55,832 bases of DNA from Candidatus Altimarinota bacterium (GTDB lineage Bacteria > Patescibacteriota > Gracilibacteria > BD1-5 > UBA2023), in assembly GCA_028689065.1 (NCBI GenBank), contig JAQTWX010000005.1, forward strand, positions 1 to 55,832. Direction: 5' to 3'. Under the pieces are notes generated by a model. It was not told the origin of the DNA, ran no database searches, and was given only the letters and a program-made list of their open reading frames with translations. The translations under genes were made by a program, and so were the position numbers. Positions within the stretch are counted from its first letter, which is position 1; every line of letters begins with the position of its first letter. This document shows positions 20,228 through 29,306 of this stretch, piece after piece.

Positions 20228-22123
20228 CTATTTCTCTTCCACTTCAGCATCTACCGTTCCATCATCTTCTTTCTTGTTGTTGTCTTTTACGTTCACTCCT
20301 TCTTCTCCTTCAGGAGTTCCGCCTTTGGCGTAGATTTCCTGACCGATTTTCATCATAACTTCGTTGAGAGGATTCATAGCACCGTCGATAGCCTCCTTGG
20401 AAGCGTCGGCTTCAGCGAGAACTTTCTTGAGTTCTTCAATCTTGGTAGTTGCTTCGGTTCCGAGAGCAGCATCGTATTTTCCTTCGTTGTCCTTGAGGGT
20501 CTTCTCAGCTTGGTACACCGCAGAGTCTGCATGGTTACGAGCTTCTATGGATTCTTTCTTTTTCTTGTCAGCTTCTCGATTCGCTTCCGCTTCTTTTACG
20601 AGTCGATCGACTTCCTTGTCATCCATTCCGGTAGAACCTTGAATCGTAATCTTCTGTTCTTTTCCAGTTCCTTTATCTTTCGCAGTAACATGGAGAACTC
20701 CAGATGCATCGATATCGAAAGTAACCTCGATTTGTGGAACTCCTCGTGGAGCCGGAGCGATTCCAGAGAGAACGAATCGTCCGAGATCTTTGTTGTCGCT
20801 TGCCATCTCACGCTCTCCTTGGAGAACATGGATTTCTACGCTATCCTGATTGTCCATAGCAGTAGAGTATACTTGCGATTTACTGGTTGGGATAGTCGTA
20901 TTTCGCTCGATCATGCGAGTCATCACTCCCCCGAGCGTCTCGATTCCGAGAGAGAGCGGAGTAACATCGAGAAGAAGAACGTCTTTGACATCCCCTTGGA
21001 TGATACCAGCTTGGATGGCTGCTCCAAGAGCAACTGCTTCATCTGGATTTACGGATGCATTTGGTTTCTTTCCGAAGAATGCTTCTACTTTCTGAAGTAC
21101 GAGAGGAACACGAGTCGAACCTCCGACGAGGATAACCTCATCAATCTGTCCAACATTTACTCCTGCATCCTTCAATACTTTTCGACATGGTTCGATAGAA
21201 CGTTCTACGAGATCCGCGATAAGTTCCTCAAATTTTTGACGAGTAAGCGTCATATTAAGGTTACTTGGAACTCCGTCATTCATCGCGATAAACGGTTGAT
21301 TGATTTCTGTAGAAGTCGCACTTGAAAGCTCAATTTTCGCCTGTTCTGCAGCACTTCGTACTCGTTGTACGGCACTTGCATCCTTACGAAGATCGATTCC
21401 TTCTTTTGCTTGGAATTCAGACATAATCCATTCAAAAATACGCTGATCAAAGTCGTCTCCTCCGAGATGTGTATCTCCATTTGTTGCGAGAACTTCGAAT
21501 GTTCCTTCTGATCCGATATCGAGAATAGAAATATCGAAGGTTCCTCCCCCGAAATCATATACCGCAATCTTGTGATCGTGGGATTTTTCAATACCGTACG
21601 CAAGAGCCGCGGCCGTCGGTTCATTCACGATTCGCTTTACATCGAGTCCGGCAATCTTTCCGGCATTGATAGTCGCCTGACGCTCTGAGTCATTGAAGTA
21701 TGCAGGAACAGTAATAACCGCTTCTGTAACAGTCGTTCCGAGAAATTTCTCAGCATCACCTTTAAGTTTCTCAAGTACTTTCGCAGAGATTTCCTCTGGT
21801 CGAACTCCCTTTCCATCCCATTCAATAAGACATCCTCCATCTGGACCTTCTGTTACTTTGAAGGAAATATTCTTGAGTTCTTCCGTAACTTCCGAGAATT
21901 TACGTCCGATAAAACGCTTCGCAGAGTAAATAGTCTGAGCAGGATTTACTACTGCCTGTCGTTTTGCAGGCATCCCAACGATAGTCTCCCCTTTCTTGTT
22001 TGCTACGATAGATGGAGTTGTTCGTCCTCCTTCGGAGTTTGGAACTACTTTTGCTTGACCTCCTTCCATAAAAGCCACACATGAGTTCGTGGTTCCAAGG
22101 TCGATTCCGATAATCTTTGACAT
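20228..22123 (-). CDS. dnaK: Chaperone DnaK (Hsp70)
   Basis: DnaK is an ATP-dependent cytoplasmic chaperone working with DnaJ and GrpE. The 631-aa product has the ATPase signatures [13 protein letters not shown] (residues 5-17), the second-signature region [10 protein letters not shown] and the third-signature region VGGSTRVP. The substrate domain includes [11 protein letters not shown]. The C-terminus is the acidic, Gly/Glu-rich tail ending DAEVEEK. There is no TGA in 631 codons, in contrast with the neighbouring genes. The stop is TAG. Upstream lie a -35/-10 pair and a CIRCE-like operator. dnaJ, grpE and hrcA are not in the window. Confidence 0.97.
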   Translation of the reverse strand: MSKIIGIDLGTTNSCVAFMEGGQAKVVPNSEGGRTTPSIVANKKGETIVGMPAKRQAVVNPAQTIYSAKRFIGRKFSEVTEELKNISFKVTEGPDGGCLIEWDGKGVRPEEISAKVLEKLKGDAEKFLGTTVTEAVITVPAYFNDSERQATINAGKIAGLDVKRIVNEPTAAALAYGIEKSHDHKIAVYDFGGGTFDISILDIGSEGTFEVLATNGDTHLGGDDFDQRIFEWIMSEFQAKEGIDLRKDASAVQRVRSAAEQAKIELSSATSTEINQPFIAMNDGVPSNLNMTLTRQKFEELIADLVERSIEPCRKVLKDAGVNVGQIDEVILVGGSTRVPLVLQKVEAFFGKKPNASVNPDEAVALGAAIQAGIIQGDVKDVLLLDVTPLSLGIETLGGVMTRMIERNTTIPTSKSQVYSTAMDNQDSVEIHVLQGEREMASDNKDLGRFVLSGIAPAPRGVPQIEVTFDIDASGVLHVTAKDKGTGKEQKITIQGSTGMDDKEVDRLVKEAEANREADKKKKESIEARNHADSAVYQAEKTLKDNEGKYDAALGTEATTKIEELKKVLAEADASKEAIDGAMNPLNEVMMKIGQEIYAKGGTPEGEEGVNVKDNNKKEDDGTVDAEVEEK

Positions 22124-22172
22124 AGGTGTAATAGATAAATAATAAAATGAGTTACAAAAACTCTTGCCCCTT

Positions 22173-22200
22173 ATGATATAGATATTTTTTATCCTGTCAA
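22173..22200 (-). promoter_or_regulatory. Sigma70-type promoter of dnaK
   Basis: On the minus strand TTGACA (22195-22200) is followed after 16 bp by TATCAT (22173-22178), about 50 bp before the dnaK ATG. Confidence 0.65.
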
Positions 22201-22207
22201 AACTTTT

Positions 22208-22234
22208 TTAGCACATTTTATATAGTGGTGCTAA
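22208..22234 (-). promoter_or_regulatory. CIRCE-like HrcA operator upstream of dnaK
   Basis: TTAGCAC and GTGCTAA are separated by 13 bp. This matches the outer seven bases and the spacing of the CIRCE element (TTAGCACTC-N9-GAGTGCTAA); the inner two bases of each arm differ. It overlaps a possible second -10 (TATAAA on the minus strand) upstream of the TTGACA promoter. This suggests heat-shock control by HrcA. Confidence 0.6.
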
Positions 22235-22278
22235 TGAATGGATTTTTACGAGGGTTTTAGGAAAAGTAGGTGATTTTT

Positions 22279-22307
22279 TTGACAAAATAGTTATTATAAG
22301 GTATCCT
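22279..22307 (+). promoter_or_regulatory. Promoter of the UGA-rich three-gene cluster
   Basis: TTGACA (22279-22284) is followed after 17 bp by TATCCT (22302-22307). The predicted start of transcription is near 22314, so translation would begin at ATG 22335 rather than the in-frame ATG 22311. Confidence 0.5.
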
Positions 22308-22334
22308 CGTATGGATATTAATAATTCATATCTT

Positions 22335-22604
22335 ATGAACAAAGAAAAAAAGATAGAATACACTATCGAACTTCTCATCTGACTCTGATTAATAAAAGAG
22401 AAAATACTCTATATACAAGGAGAATTAATGAAAAAAGATGAAAGCGATATTAATAAGATGCTCACTAAATTAGAAAAATATTACACAGATCAAAATCTCA
22501 TTGATAAAGAATTTATAAGAAAACTTGATAGAATAAATAATCAAGTAGACGAATCAATAGAATCAACTATTGAAAAATCCCAAATGGAAAATCTTATTTT
22601 TTAA
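22335..22604 (+). CDS. Small hypothetical protein, 89 aa
   Basis: From ATG 22335 to TAA 22602-22604, with TGA codons at 22380 and 22386 read as Gly. An in-frame ATG at 22311 would add 8 residues but lies at or before the predicted transcript start. The product is charged and almost entirely helical, rich in Lys, Glu, Asp and Ile, with no signal peptide. It is first of three closely spaced small genes and 11 nt before the next. No family is recognised. Confidence 0.65.
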
Positions 22605-22615
22605 TATTTATCATT

Positions 22616-23077
22616 ATGTCAGAAGTAAAAGAATACATTTCAGTAAATGAAAAAGAGTTTTGAAAAAATAAAACTCTTGAATTAACAATTAACGGTAATA
22701 TATTAGACAGTAATCTACAAAAAATAGTTCAAGATAAAGTAAATGACTTAAATACTAAATTAGATAACAAATATGATACATCCGTAATGGATAATTGAGA
22801 TGAAAATATCTGAGATGCTGAGAAAGCAAGACTAACTGCTCAATTGAAAGATATCATCAAATGATTCAATACACTTATCGCTCAAATAGAAGAAGACTAT
22901 ATAGGCCAAACAAAAGAAAAACAAACAGAGATAAAAACAGATATCTCTACATATTTCTCTGACAAATCTCTCTTTGTTGAACAATGAAAATGAGTAGCTT
23001 CTGCCCTAAGAGGTTATGCATGAATGGATGCCTCTGATGCTGCTCCTGCTAGAGCAAAAGAATTGCCATTAAATTAA
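22616..23077 (+). CDS. Hypothetical protein, 153 aa, seven UGA codons
   Basis: The frame from ATG 22616 to TAA 23075-23077 is interrupted only by TGA codons, seven in all. That is one of the highest densities in the window, and under the standard code nothing would be called here. The product is hydrophilic and mostly helical (LQKIVQDKVNDL, ARLTAQLKDIIK), ending in an Ala/Gly-rich stretch. There is no signal or membrane segment. It sits mid-cluster, with its stop 5 nt before the next ATG. No family is recognised. Confidence 0.65.
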
Positions 23078-23082
23078 TATCT

Positions 23083-23535
23083 ATGTCAGAAATGGGAAAA
23101 AATAACAATTCACAAACTCTTGAGAATGCATATTCTCAAGAGTCTTTAAGTCCAATGACTTGCGAACTTGTTATAGATTTGCATGAAAAATTGAGATATA
23201 CAAGATTCATCTCAACCATGGAACTCGAGAAGCTCAATACATGTCATAATATAGAAAGATTGCATAAATATTTTGAAATTGAAAATAAAATTCTAGATTC
23301 TATTTTTATAAAAAATCCAGATTTTAAAAATAAGCTAAGTTTTCAAATATTCATTGAATTAAATACAGAAAATGAAGCAGTACTTGAACTAATTCAAGAA
23401 TATACTTCTATTGATTATATTAGACATTCCGCCAAAGACTTTAAAGATGAAAACATCTCTTGAATAAGGGTTTTTGGAAAGAAAAATAAAAAAAGATTTT
23501 ATATTTCTGATATAGAGATTGAAAATAAGCAATAA
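23083..23535 (+). CDS. Hypothetical protein, 150 aa
   Basis: The frame runs from ATG 23083 to TAA 23533-23535. A TGA at 23461-23463 is read as Gly, adding 24 residues that end in DIEIENKQ. The product is soluble and acidic, with a helical central part (FEIENKILDSIF). It may follow the previous gene translationally, being 5 nt away. A terminator follows at once, ending the cluster. No family is recognised. Confidence 0.7.
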
Positions 23536-23562
23536 AATTCCCCGAATATTCGGGGAATTTTA
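23534..23562. terminator. Bidirectional terminator
   Basis: The stem AAATTCCCCGA/TCGGGGAATTT has flanking A and T tracts. It lies between the plus-strand cluster and the minus-strand methyltransferase, whose stop is within a few bases. Confidence 0.85.
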
Positions 23563-23565
23563 TTA

Positions 23566-24789
23566 TTAGAGCTTGAGTCCGAGTTTTTCTTTCGGAAGGA
23601 GTTCAAGTTTATAAATCTCTCGTCCGACGGTCTGTCCAGGACGACGGTAGAGAAGACTTTTATGAGTAGTGGTTCGGAATGGAATATCTGGGCCGAGGAG
23701 CTCTTTTCGTTCAAATCCGTATCGTTCGATAATCGGAAGTATATCCTCAAAAAAAATATCTTTTCCCCGATTATCCCAGAATGGAAAACAGATGATAATA
23801 GTACCACGAAATCCGACGGTTCGGAGATCCCGGAACATTCCATCATAAATGCGGGTAAGTTTTCGGCATTGTTCCGCAATCTTATCAGGAGTAACTGTTT
23901 TTGTTCCCATTACATCCCCGAGATATCCTTCAGAAACAATGGAAGTAGTTTTAGTATCCATACTTTCTGGAATGGTTGCTGCGATTTTTGAGGCATCAGC
24001 TTCAAAAACTAGCCCATCAATATCAATTTCATTTTTATGAGCAAATTCTCCCATACTCTTATTTGCTGCGGTAACCATTGCAGAAGAAAGATCACTTCCG
24101 TACACTGTATCATACCCCATATGAGCCGCTTCAATCAATACTGTCCCGAGTCCACAGAACGGGTCATAAACAGCCGAACGTTCTATAGACTGAACTCCAG
24201 CGAGATTTATCATTATCTGAGCGAGCTTCGGTGGCAACATCCCGACTCCCATATCTCGGGTTTTGTCCATATCCCGAGCCGCATACGCATCAACATCCTG
24301 ATAAGCAATCGTGATTCCCATATATGAATTCTTTCCTACTTTTACATAATTCATCTCAGTTCGAGATTCCGCAAGATGCTCTTTTTTATACACCGCAGAA
24401 TTAATATTCTTCGGTTCTTTGTTTACGAGTCTGAAAGACTTATCTTCACAGGATTTGAGAAATTTTTTAATACGGAGTCCTGTAGCAAAATTATCGATTT
24501 TCTCCCCATACCCCGCAACAGCAAAAGGAACTTTATTCGTGCGATCGACTTGTTCTAAATATTTCTTGGTAGCGGTCATAAAATCAGGAATATCCTTGAC
24601 TTCCTCGAGTATTTTTACCACCTTGATAACTCCACCCATATGAGCGAAACGAGCACAGACTTCTGTTTCAGAAACTCAGGAAACGAGAGCTATTTGCTCA
24701 GAAGCAAATTCAAAAACCGCCGTCGGGAAAAGACTATAGATTTCTGCAAGTGAAAGCCGGAACTCCCGACCGAGAATAAATACAAACAT
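23566..24789 (-). CDS. Trm11/TrmG10-like SAM-dependent RNA methyltransferase
   Basis: The likely role is N2-guanosine methylation of tRNA, by family resemblance. The true start is ATG 24789, not the internal ATG at 24639. The extra 50 residues begin MFVFILGREFRLSLAEIYSLF, a typical N-terminus for this family, and include one TGA-encoded Gly (24676-24678). The total is 407 aa. A THUMP-like region is followed by the SAM-binding DPFCGLGT at about residues 209-216. SEGYLG at about 286-291 sits where many members have a DPPYG-type catalytic motif, so the catalytic residues are divergent. The C-terminal lobe contains the FWDNRGKDIFFED segment. The target RNA is uncertain. Confidence 0.75.
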
Positions 24790-24804
24790 TTTTTGAAAAA
24801 ATAA

Positions 24805-24832
24805 TTGACTAAAAAGAAAATATGATTATACA
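24805..24832 (+). promoter_or_regulatory. Promoter of the small ORF/RNA at 24.87 kb
   Basis: TTGACT (24805-24810) and TATACA (24827-24832) are separated by 16 bp. Confidence 0.5.
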
Positions 24833-24874
24833 AGATACGGCAAATTCGCCAAAAACTTCATCAAGGAGATGATT

Positions 24875-24988
24875 ATGAAAACCAGTACTGCTTACGGTGT
24901 GCAGTGCTTCTATCTCAACTTCTGAAGGGGGTGATCAACCTATCTCGATTCGCAGGGTGAGCTCGTGCTCCTGCCCCTGTCTGGCTAA
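24875..24988 (+). CDS. Candidate 37-aa small protein (or part of a structured RNA)
   Basis: AAGGAG lies 6 nt before ATG 24875, an unusually good ribosome-binding site for this window. The frame ends at TAA 24986-24988 and contains two TGA codons (24923, 24932) read as Gly. The product runs from MKTSTAYGVQCF to LVLLPLSG, with a Gly-rich centre. It has its own promoter and a terminator at 25037. The sequence is markedly richer in G+C than its surroundings and folds well (GCAG..GAGC tcgt GCTC..CTGC), so a non-coding RNA is a real alternative. No family is recognised. Confidence 0.45.
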
Positions 24989-25036
24989 TCCCAGTGCAAT
25001 AGAATTGTATGGTAAGAGGGCACTCAAATAAAGGGA

Positions 25037-25063
25037 TAAAAGGGCGTTACATACGCCCTTTTT
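25037..25063. terminator. Terminator between the small ORF/RNA and pnp
   Basis: AAAAGGGCG and CGCCCTTTTT enclose a 7-nt loop. It works for the plus-strand transcript and probably also for pnp on the minus strand. Confidence 0.85.
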
Positions 25064-25071
25064 ATTTTGTC

Positions 25072-27231
25072 TTATTCTGCGATAATTCTCTCAAGTCCAA
25101 CACGCCCTTTCTCTTTATCTACTGCAATAATCTTCACTTGTACAACATCACCCATTTTAAGGAAGTCCTCGATGTTCGTTACACGTTCTTTGGCGATTTT
25201 GGAAATATGAATCATCCCAGATTTTCCTTTTGCCCATTCGACAATTGCTCCGACCCCTTCGAGAATCTTCACAACTTTCCCTTCCATAACATCTCCTACT
25301 TCGTCGTCCTTGAGTATGTTCTTTATAAAAGCAATGGCTCATTCCCCAGATGCCTGATTCTTAGCAGTAATAGAACACTGTCCATTATCTGCAAGGCTTA
25401 CTTCAACACCGAATTCTTTCTCGATCCCCTGAATAGTTTCCCCTCCCTTTCCAATTACTTCACGCATTTTCTCTTGTGGAACAAGAATAGAAAGAATAAA
25501 TGGTGCATACGGTGAAAGTTTTGGACGTGGAGCCGAAAGCTCTCGACTCATCTCGGTTCGGATATGATCAAGCGATCATTTTGCCTGAGCAAATACTTTC
25601 GCAACAACTTCCATAGAAAGTCCTGCGATTTTACAATCCATCTGAAGAGCAGTAATACCCTTGTCCGTTCGTGCTACCTTGAAATCAAGATCTCCGAGGA
25701 AATCTTCTTGAGCTTGAATATCAGAAAGTACCACATATTTTCCTGTTTCATCATCGTAGATCATCCCCATCGCCACTCCGGAAACGAGTGCAGTAATCGG
25801 CACTCCAGCATCCATCATCGCCATAGTCGATCCACACACCGATGCCATAGAAGACGACCCGTTACAAGTCGTGATTTCTGAAACCATTCGGATAAAATAC
25901 GGGAACTTTTCGAGCGAAGGAAGAACTGGCTCAAGTGCTTTTTCTGCGAGCCGTCCGTGTCCAACCTCACGACGTCCCACTCCACGAAGCGGACGAACTT
26001 CTCCAACAGAGAATGGAGGAAAATTATAGTGATGAATATATCGTTTTGTATTTTCTTCAAACATATCGTCGATGATCTGGATATCACCAGGACCTCCGAG
26101 TGTCGCTATAGTAAGTGCCTGAGTAATACCACGCTGGAAAAGTGCGGAACCATGAACTCGTGGGAGGATTCCGAAACTTCCACGAACTGGACGAACTTCA
26201 TCGAATTTTCGACCATCAAGACGGAGTCCTTTTTCGAGAATATTCTTTCGCATGTGTTTTTTTACGATGGAGTATACAGCACTTTCTATATCATTATCCG
26301 CATACGGTTCAGAATCATCAGTTGGAGCGAGAGCAAGCTTCATCTCCTCTTCAAGAGCCACAAGAGCATGATGAAAATCGGTCTTTCCGAGATGATAAAG
26401 TTTTGTGATTCGTTCATCGGTAATAAGTGTGTCAATTTTGTCTTTGAGTTCTGTTTTGTCAGCAACTGCAAAAAGTTTCTTTTCAGTAATAGGATGTGTA
26501 CTGCTATAAAAAGCGATAAAATCCTTTTGTGCTGCAATAAGATCACGAACGAGTCCATGAGCGAATTCAAAAGCCCGAATCATTACTGATTCATCTACTT
26601 CTTTTCCTTGTGACTCTACCATGGTAATTGCGTCATCAGTTCCTGCAACCGTAAGGTCGAGAAGAGCACTTGAAAGATCATCGATTGATGGGTCGAACTT
26701 AAAGGTCGTACCATCAGTGAGAAGTGCAATACGAACTCCTGCAACTGGTCCTTCAAATTCCGAGATACCTGCAAGCTTGAGCGCAAGTGAAGCTCCTGTG
26801 ATTCCATAAAATCCATAATCGGAAGTCCCAGAAGAGGACATAATAGTCGAGATAATTTGGATATCATTGATAGTTCCTTTCGGGAACATAGGACGTATCG
26901 GACGATCTATAAGACGACTGTTGAGAATAGCTGCTTCTGATGGGCGTCCTTCTCGTTTCATAAAGCGATTTCCACCGATTTTCCCGGTTGCATAGTATTT
27001 CTCTTGAAATTCTACAGAGAGTGGGAAAAAGCTCGCACTTTCATTTACTTCCTCTTTAATCCCCGCAGTGGTTAGAAGATAATTCCCTTCCTCGTCACGA
27101 ATTACTACCGAACCATCCGCAAGAAGTGCAAGTCTTCCAGATTCAAAAGTAATCTTCTTTCCGCCGATGTCGTATGTCTTGGTGACCATTGCCTTGGAAA
27201 AGGCATTCTGATCAGAGAGTCCTGCTATCAT
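25072..27231 (-). CDS. pnp: Polyribonucleotide nucleotidyltransferase (PNPase)
   Basis: PNPase is a phosphorolytic 3'-5' exoribonuclease of mRNA turnover. The 719-aa product has two RNase PH domains (residues about 1-230 and 310-540). The second contains the GERRRPH-like catalytic region around GRREVGHGRLAE. A KH domain follows (EVIGKGGETIQ), then a C-terminal S1 domain (GKVVKILEGVGAIVEW). Two TGA codons (25576-25578 and 25339-25341) separate the core, KH and S1 segments; as Gly they restore full length. The N-terminus is somewhat extended (MIAGLSDQNAF). The stop is TAA. The upstream leader holds a hairpin and a candidate structured RNA, and pnp leaders are autoregulatory in other bacteria. 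Confidence 0.95.
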
Positions 27232-27387
27232 AAAAATGAAAATAAAAAGATAAATCTTCTTTTCTCTCTGATAGAAAGAGTGGAGAGATACGACCGGAAA
27301 ATATTTTCAAGCCCTATCCCACATCCCTTATTCTAACAATAAAAAAGAATCGGGAGGATTATATAGAAAAATAGGGAAAAGGGAAAT

Positions 27388-27413
27388 AAAAAAATCCCCC
27401 AGTACTTCGGGGG
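27388..27413 (-). terminator. Terminator or attenuator upstream of pnp
   Basis: On the minus strand CCCCC and GGGGG enclose an 8-nt loop, followed by a run of seven T. It ends the transcript that starts near 27673, or attenuates transcription into pnp. Confidence 0.8.
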
Positions 27414-27673
27414 ACAGCGCTGAATCCGCTTGGTTACATCGAGATGGAACGCTAAACTGTGCGTCCAGTTCGACAATAGTATTCATCAATAAGGAAATCC
27501 ACATCATGCGTAATTTTGCGAGCATGAGTGGGGCGATTGCTCTCGACCTTGTGGGTCGAAATGGCGGTGGAATGTTTATGCCAGAGCGATTGCGAATGCG
27601 AATTTTTTCAAAACGCTCTCCTTGAAAGTTTCAAAAATCCAGATAAATCTGGGCCAATTTGTTACCAAACAGC
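27395..27673 (-). ncRNA. Candidate structured RNA or leader upstream of pnp, about 280 nt
   Basis: The minus-strand transcript is bounded by a promoter (TTGACA 27702-27707, TACATT 27680-27685) and a terminator (27388-27413), with no convincing long frame. Local hairpins include CCAGA/TCTGG, AGAGCG/CGCTCT, TCGACC/GGTCGA and ACGC/GCGT. Within the AGAGCG hairpin a ribosome-binding site (AAGGAG) precedes a TTG-started 11-codon frame ending FAFAIALA-stop. That could be a leader peptide, and it faintly resembles a tmRNA tag, but tmRNA ends and a T arm are absent. I cannot assign a known RNA family. Confidence 0.45.
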
Positions 27674-27701
27674 ACGGGTAATGTATCTACGTTTATTTGA
27701 T

Positions 27702-27733
27702 TGTCAAAAGTTTTTTATAAAAAACTTTTGACA
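27702..27733. promoter_or_regulatory. 32-bp perfect palindrome carrying divergent -35 boxes
   Basis: The arms start TGTCAAAAG and end CTTTTGACA around an AT-only centre. The minus -35 (27702-27707) serves the pnp leader RNA. The plus -35 (27728-27733), with TATCTT at 27750-27755, serves pncB. Confidence 0.7.
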
Positions 27734-27756
27734 TATCATATTTTCTGAATATCTTG

Positions 27757-27777
27757 TAAGTGTAATAACTACACTTA
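27757..27777 (+). promoter_or_regulatory. Predicted NrtR operator 1 (pncB)
   Basis: Perfect 21-bp palindrome TAAGTGTA-N5-TACACTTA immediately after the pncB -10, covering the expected transcription start. It is the best-matching copy of the five. Confidence 0.7.
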
Positions 27778-27835
27778 ATAAGAAAGCAGGATTTAAAATA
27801 CAGAAAAGCCACGGCTTAAATTTTTTCTCTTTAAG

Positions 27836-27856
27836 TAAGTGTAACAATTACAATTA
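27836..27856 (+). promoter_or_regulatory. Predicted NrtR operator 2 (pncB leader)
   Basis: TAAGTGTA-N5-TACAATTA, one mismatch from the palindrome, 28 bp before the pncB ATG. Confidence 0.6.
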
Positions 27857-27884
27857 ATAATTATTTCCTGTAACTTTTACTTAT

Positions 27885-29240
27885 ATGCGCTCCACTCTTC
27901 CATTTACTCTACATAACTGCTTTGCAGTTGCTCGTGATGAAGCAGAGATACAGTCTCTTCTCAATAACGACATCTATAAGTTCCTTATGCTCGACTTTAT
28001 TCTCGCCCATCCTGAGTACAGAAAGATTGAAGTAAAGTGGAAAATGAAGGTACGAAATAAGGATATTCATCTCGCCAATGTAATTCCAGAAAGTGCTCTA
28101 CGAGAACAACTCGATGCTGCAAAAGCACTCCCCGGATTGAGCCAAGCGGATATTTCCTATCTTCGAGGGATGGTTACTAATACAGGAAAACCCTTACTTA
28201 ACGAACAGACGCTTATGTTTCTTAAGGATTTTCATCTCCCTGATTATCACTTAGAAGCAGATAACAAAGATGGATATGACCTTACATTCACTGGACCATG
28301 GGAAACTTCTATTATGTGGGAGATTCTCGGACTCAAGATTATAAACACCCTGTATCTCTACCATTATACAAAGAAAGCGAAACTTACTCCGAGTGAATTT
28401 AATGGGATTATGACAAAAGTTTTTGGTCGACTTTACGATGATATAGATGTTGTTAAATCCCATCAAAATGTTACTTTCTCTGAGTTTGGAACCAGAAGAT
28501 CAGCGAGTACTGATATCCATAGAATGGTGTTGGAAATCCTGAATAGCGAACTTCCTGAACAATGCATCGGAACCTCCAATGTTATGCTCGCCAAAGAATT
28601 TTGACAGAACAATCCACGTGGAACCAATGCTCATGAACTTCGTATGATTCCAACTGCCATGGTGGATGAACCTCAGGAGATTATCGATACGATGTACCGT
28701 ATCGACCGAGAATGGATGAAACACAATCCGGAACTTGCTATTCTTTTACCAGACACTTTCGGAACAAGTTTTTATCTTCAACATGCGCCAGACGATATTA
28801 TCCAATGACATATAGGAATGCGTATAGATTCCAAAAATCCACTTATCGCTGTTCCAGAATACGTTAATTGGCTTATAGGTCACGGGCAAGATCCCAAAAC
28901 AAAACTCGTGATTCCATCAGATGGACTAGATGCGCAAAGTTTGGTAGATATTACTCAGAAATGTTCTTCACAGGTTGGAATACTCACTGGTGGCTGGGGA
29001 ACAAACCTCACCAATAATACGAAAGGTACTATGCCGATTAACAAGGAAATTTTTGGTCCTTTCTGATCATTCTCGGTAGTTATAAAACCAGAAGCAGTGT
29101 ATAGACCTGGTCGCGGATGGGTAAGTACTGTTAAGCTTTCCGATAATCCAACAAAAGCAACAGGAAGTGATGAAAGAGTAAATCTCTTTAAGAAGACATT
29201 TGGAGTAGAAGGAATGGAAGCACAAGAAGTAAGCGTATAA
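27885..29240 (+). CDS. pncB: Nicotinate phosphoribosyltransferase (PncB)
   Basis: PncB converts nicotinate and PRPP (with ATP) to nicotinate mononucleotide. The product is 451 aa. Motifs include LLNNDIYKFLM near the N-terminus and FSEFGTRRSAS (the phosphoribosyl site). GTSNVMLAKEF, GTNAHE, LPDTFGT and the C-terminal VKLSDNPTKATG follow the E. coli PncB order. Three TGA codons (28602, 28806, 29064) are read as Gly; the frame joins without other stops and ends in TAA. It is first in the NAD salvage run, downstream of two predicted NrtR sites. Confidence 0.93.
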
Positions 29241-29269
29241 TAAAAACACAAATATATTTTCCCAAAAAA

Positions 29270-29290
29270 TAAGTGTACAAATTAAAATAA
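29270..29290 (+). promoter_or_regulatory. Predicted NrtR operator 3 (pncA)
   Basis: A good left half, TAAGTGTA, has a degraded right half at the same spacing, 16 bp before the pncA ATG. It is weaker than the other four. Confidence 0.4.
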
Positions 29291-29306
29291 TTATCCATTA
29301 ACTTTT

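Noticed and set aside
20210-21325. 371-codon plus-strand open frame within dnaK
   Set aside because: It is antisense to dnaK, whose protein is unmistakable. Its composition is that of a shadow frame (Ser/Phe/Arg-rich).
27328-27525. 65-aa minus-strand frame upstream of pnp
   Set aside because: It runs straight through the terminator hairpin and its T run, has no ribosome-binding site and overlaps the proposed structured RNA.
27395-27673. tmRNA (ssrA)
   Set aside because: The short FAFAIALA-stop frame is suggestive, but there is no paired acceptor stem, no T arm with GTTCGA and no CCA end, so it is left as an unassigned structured RNA.
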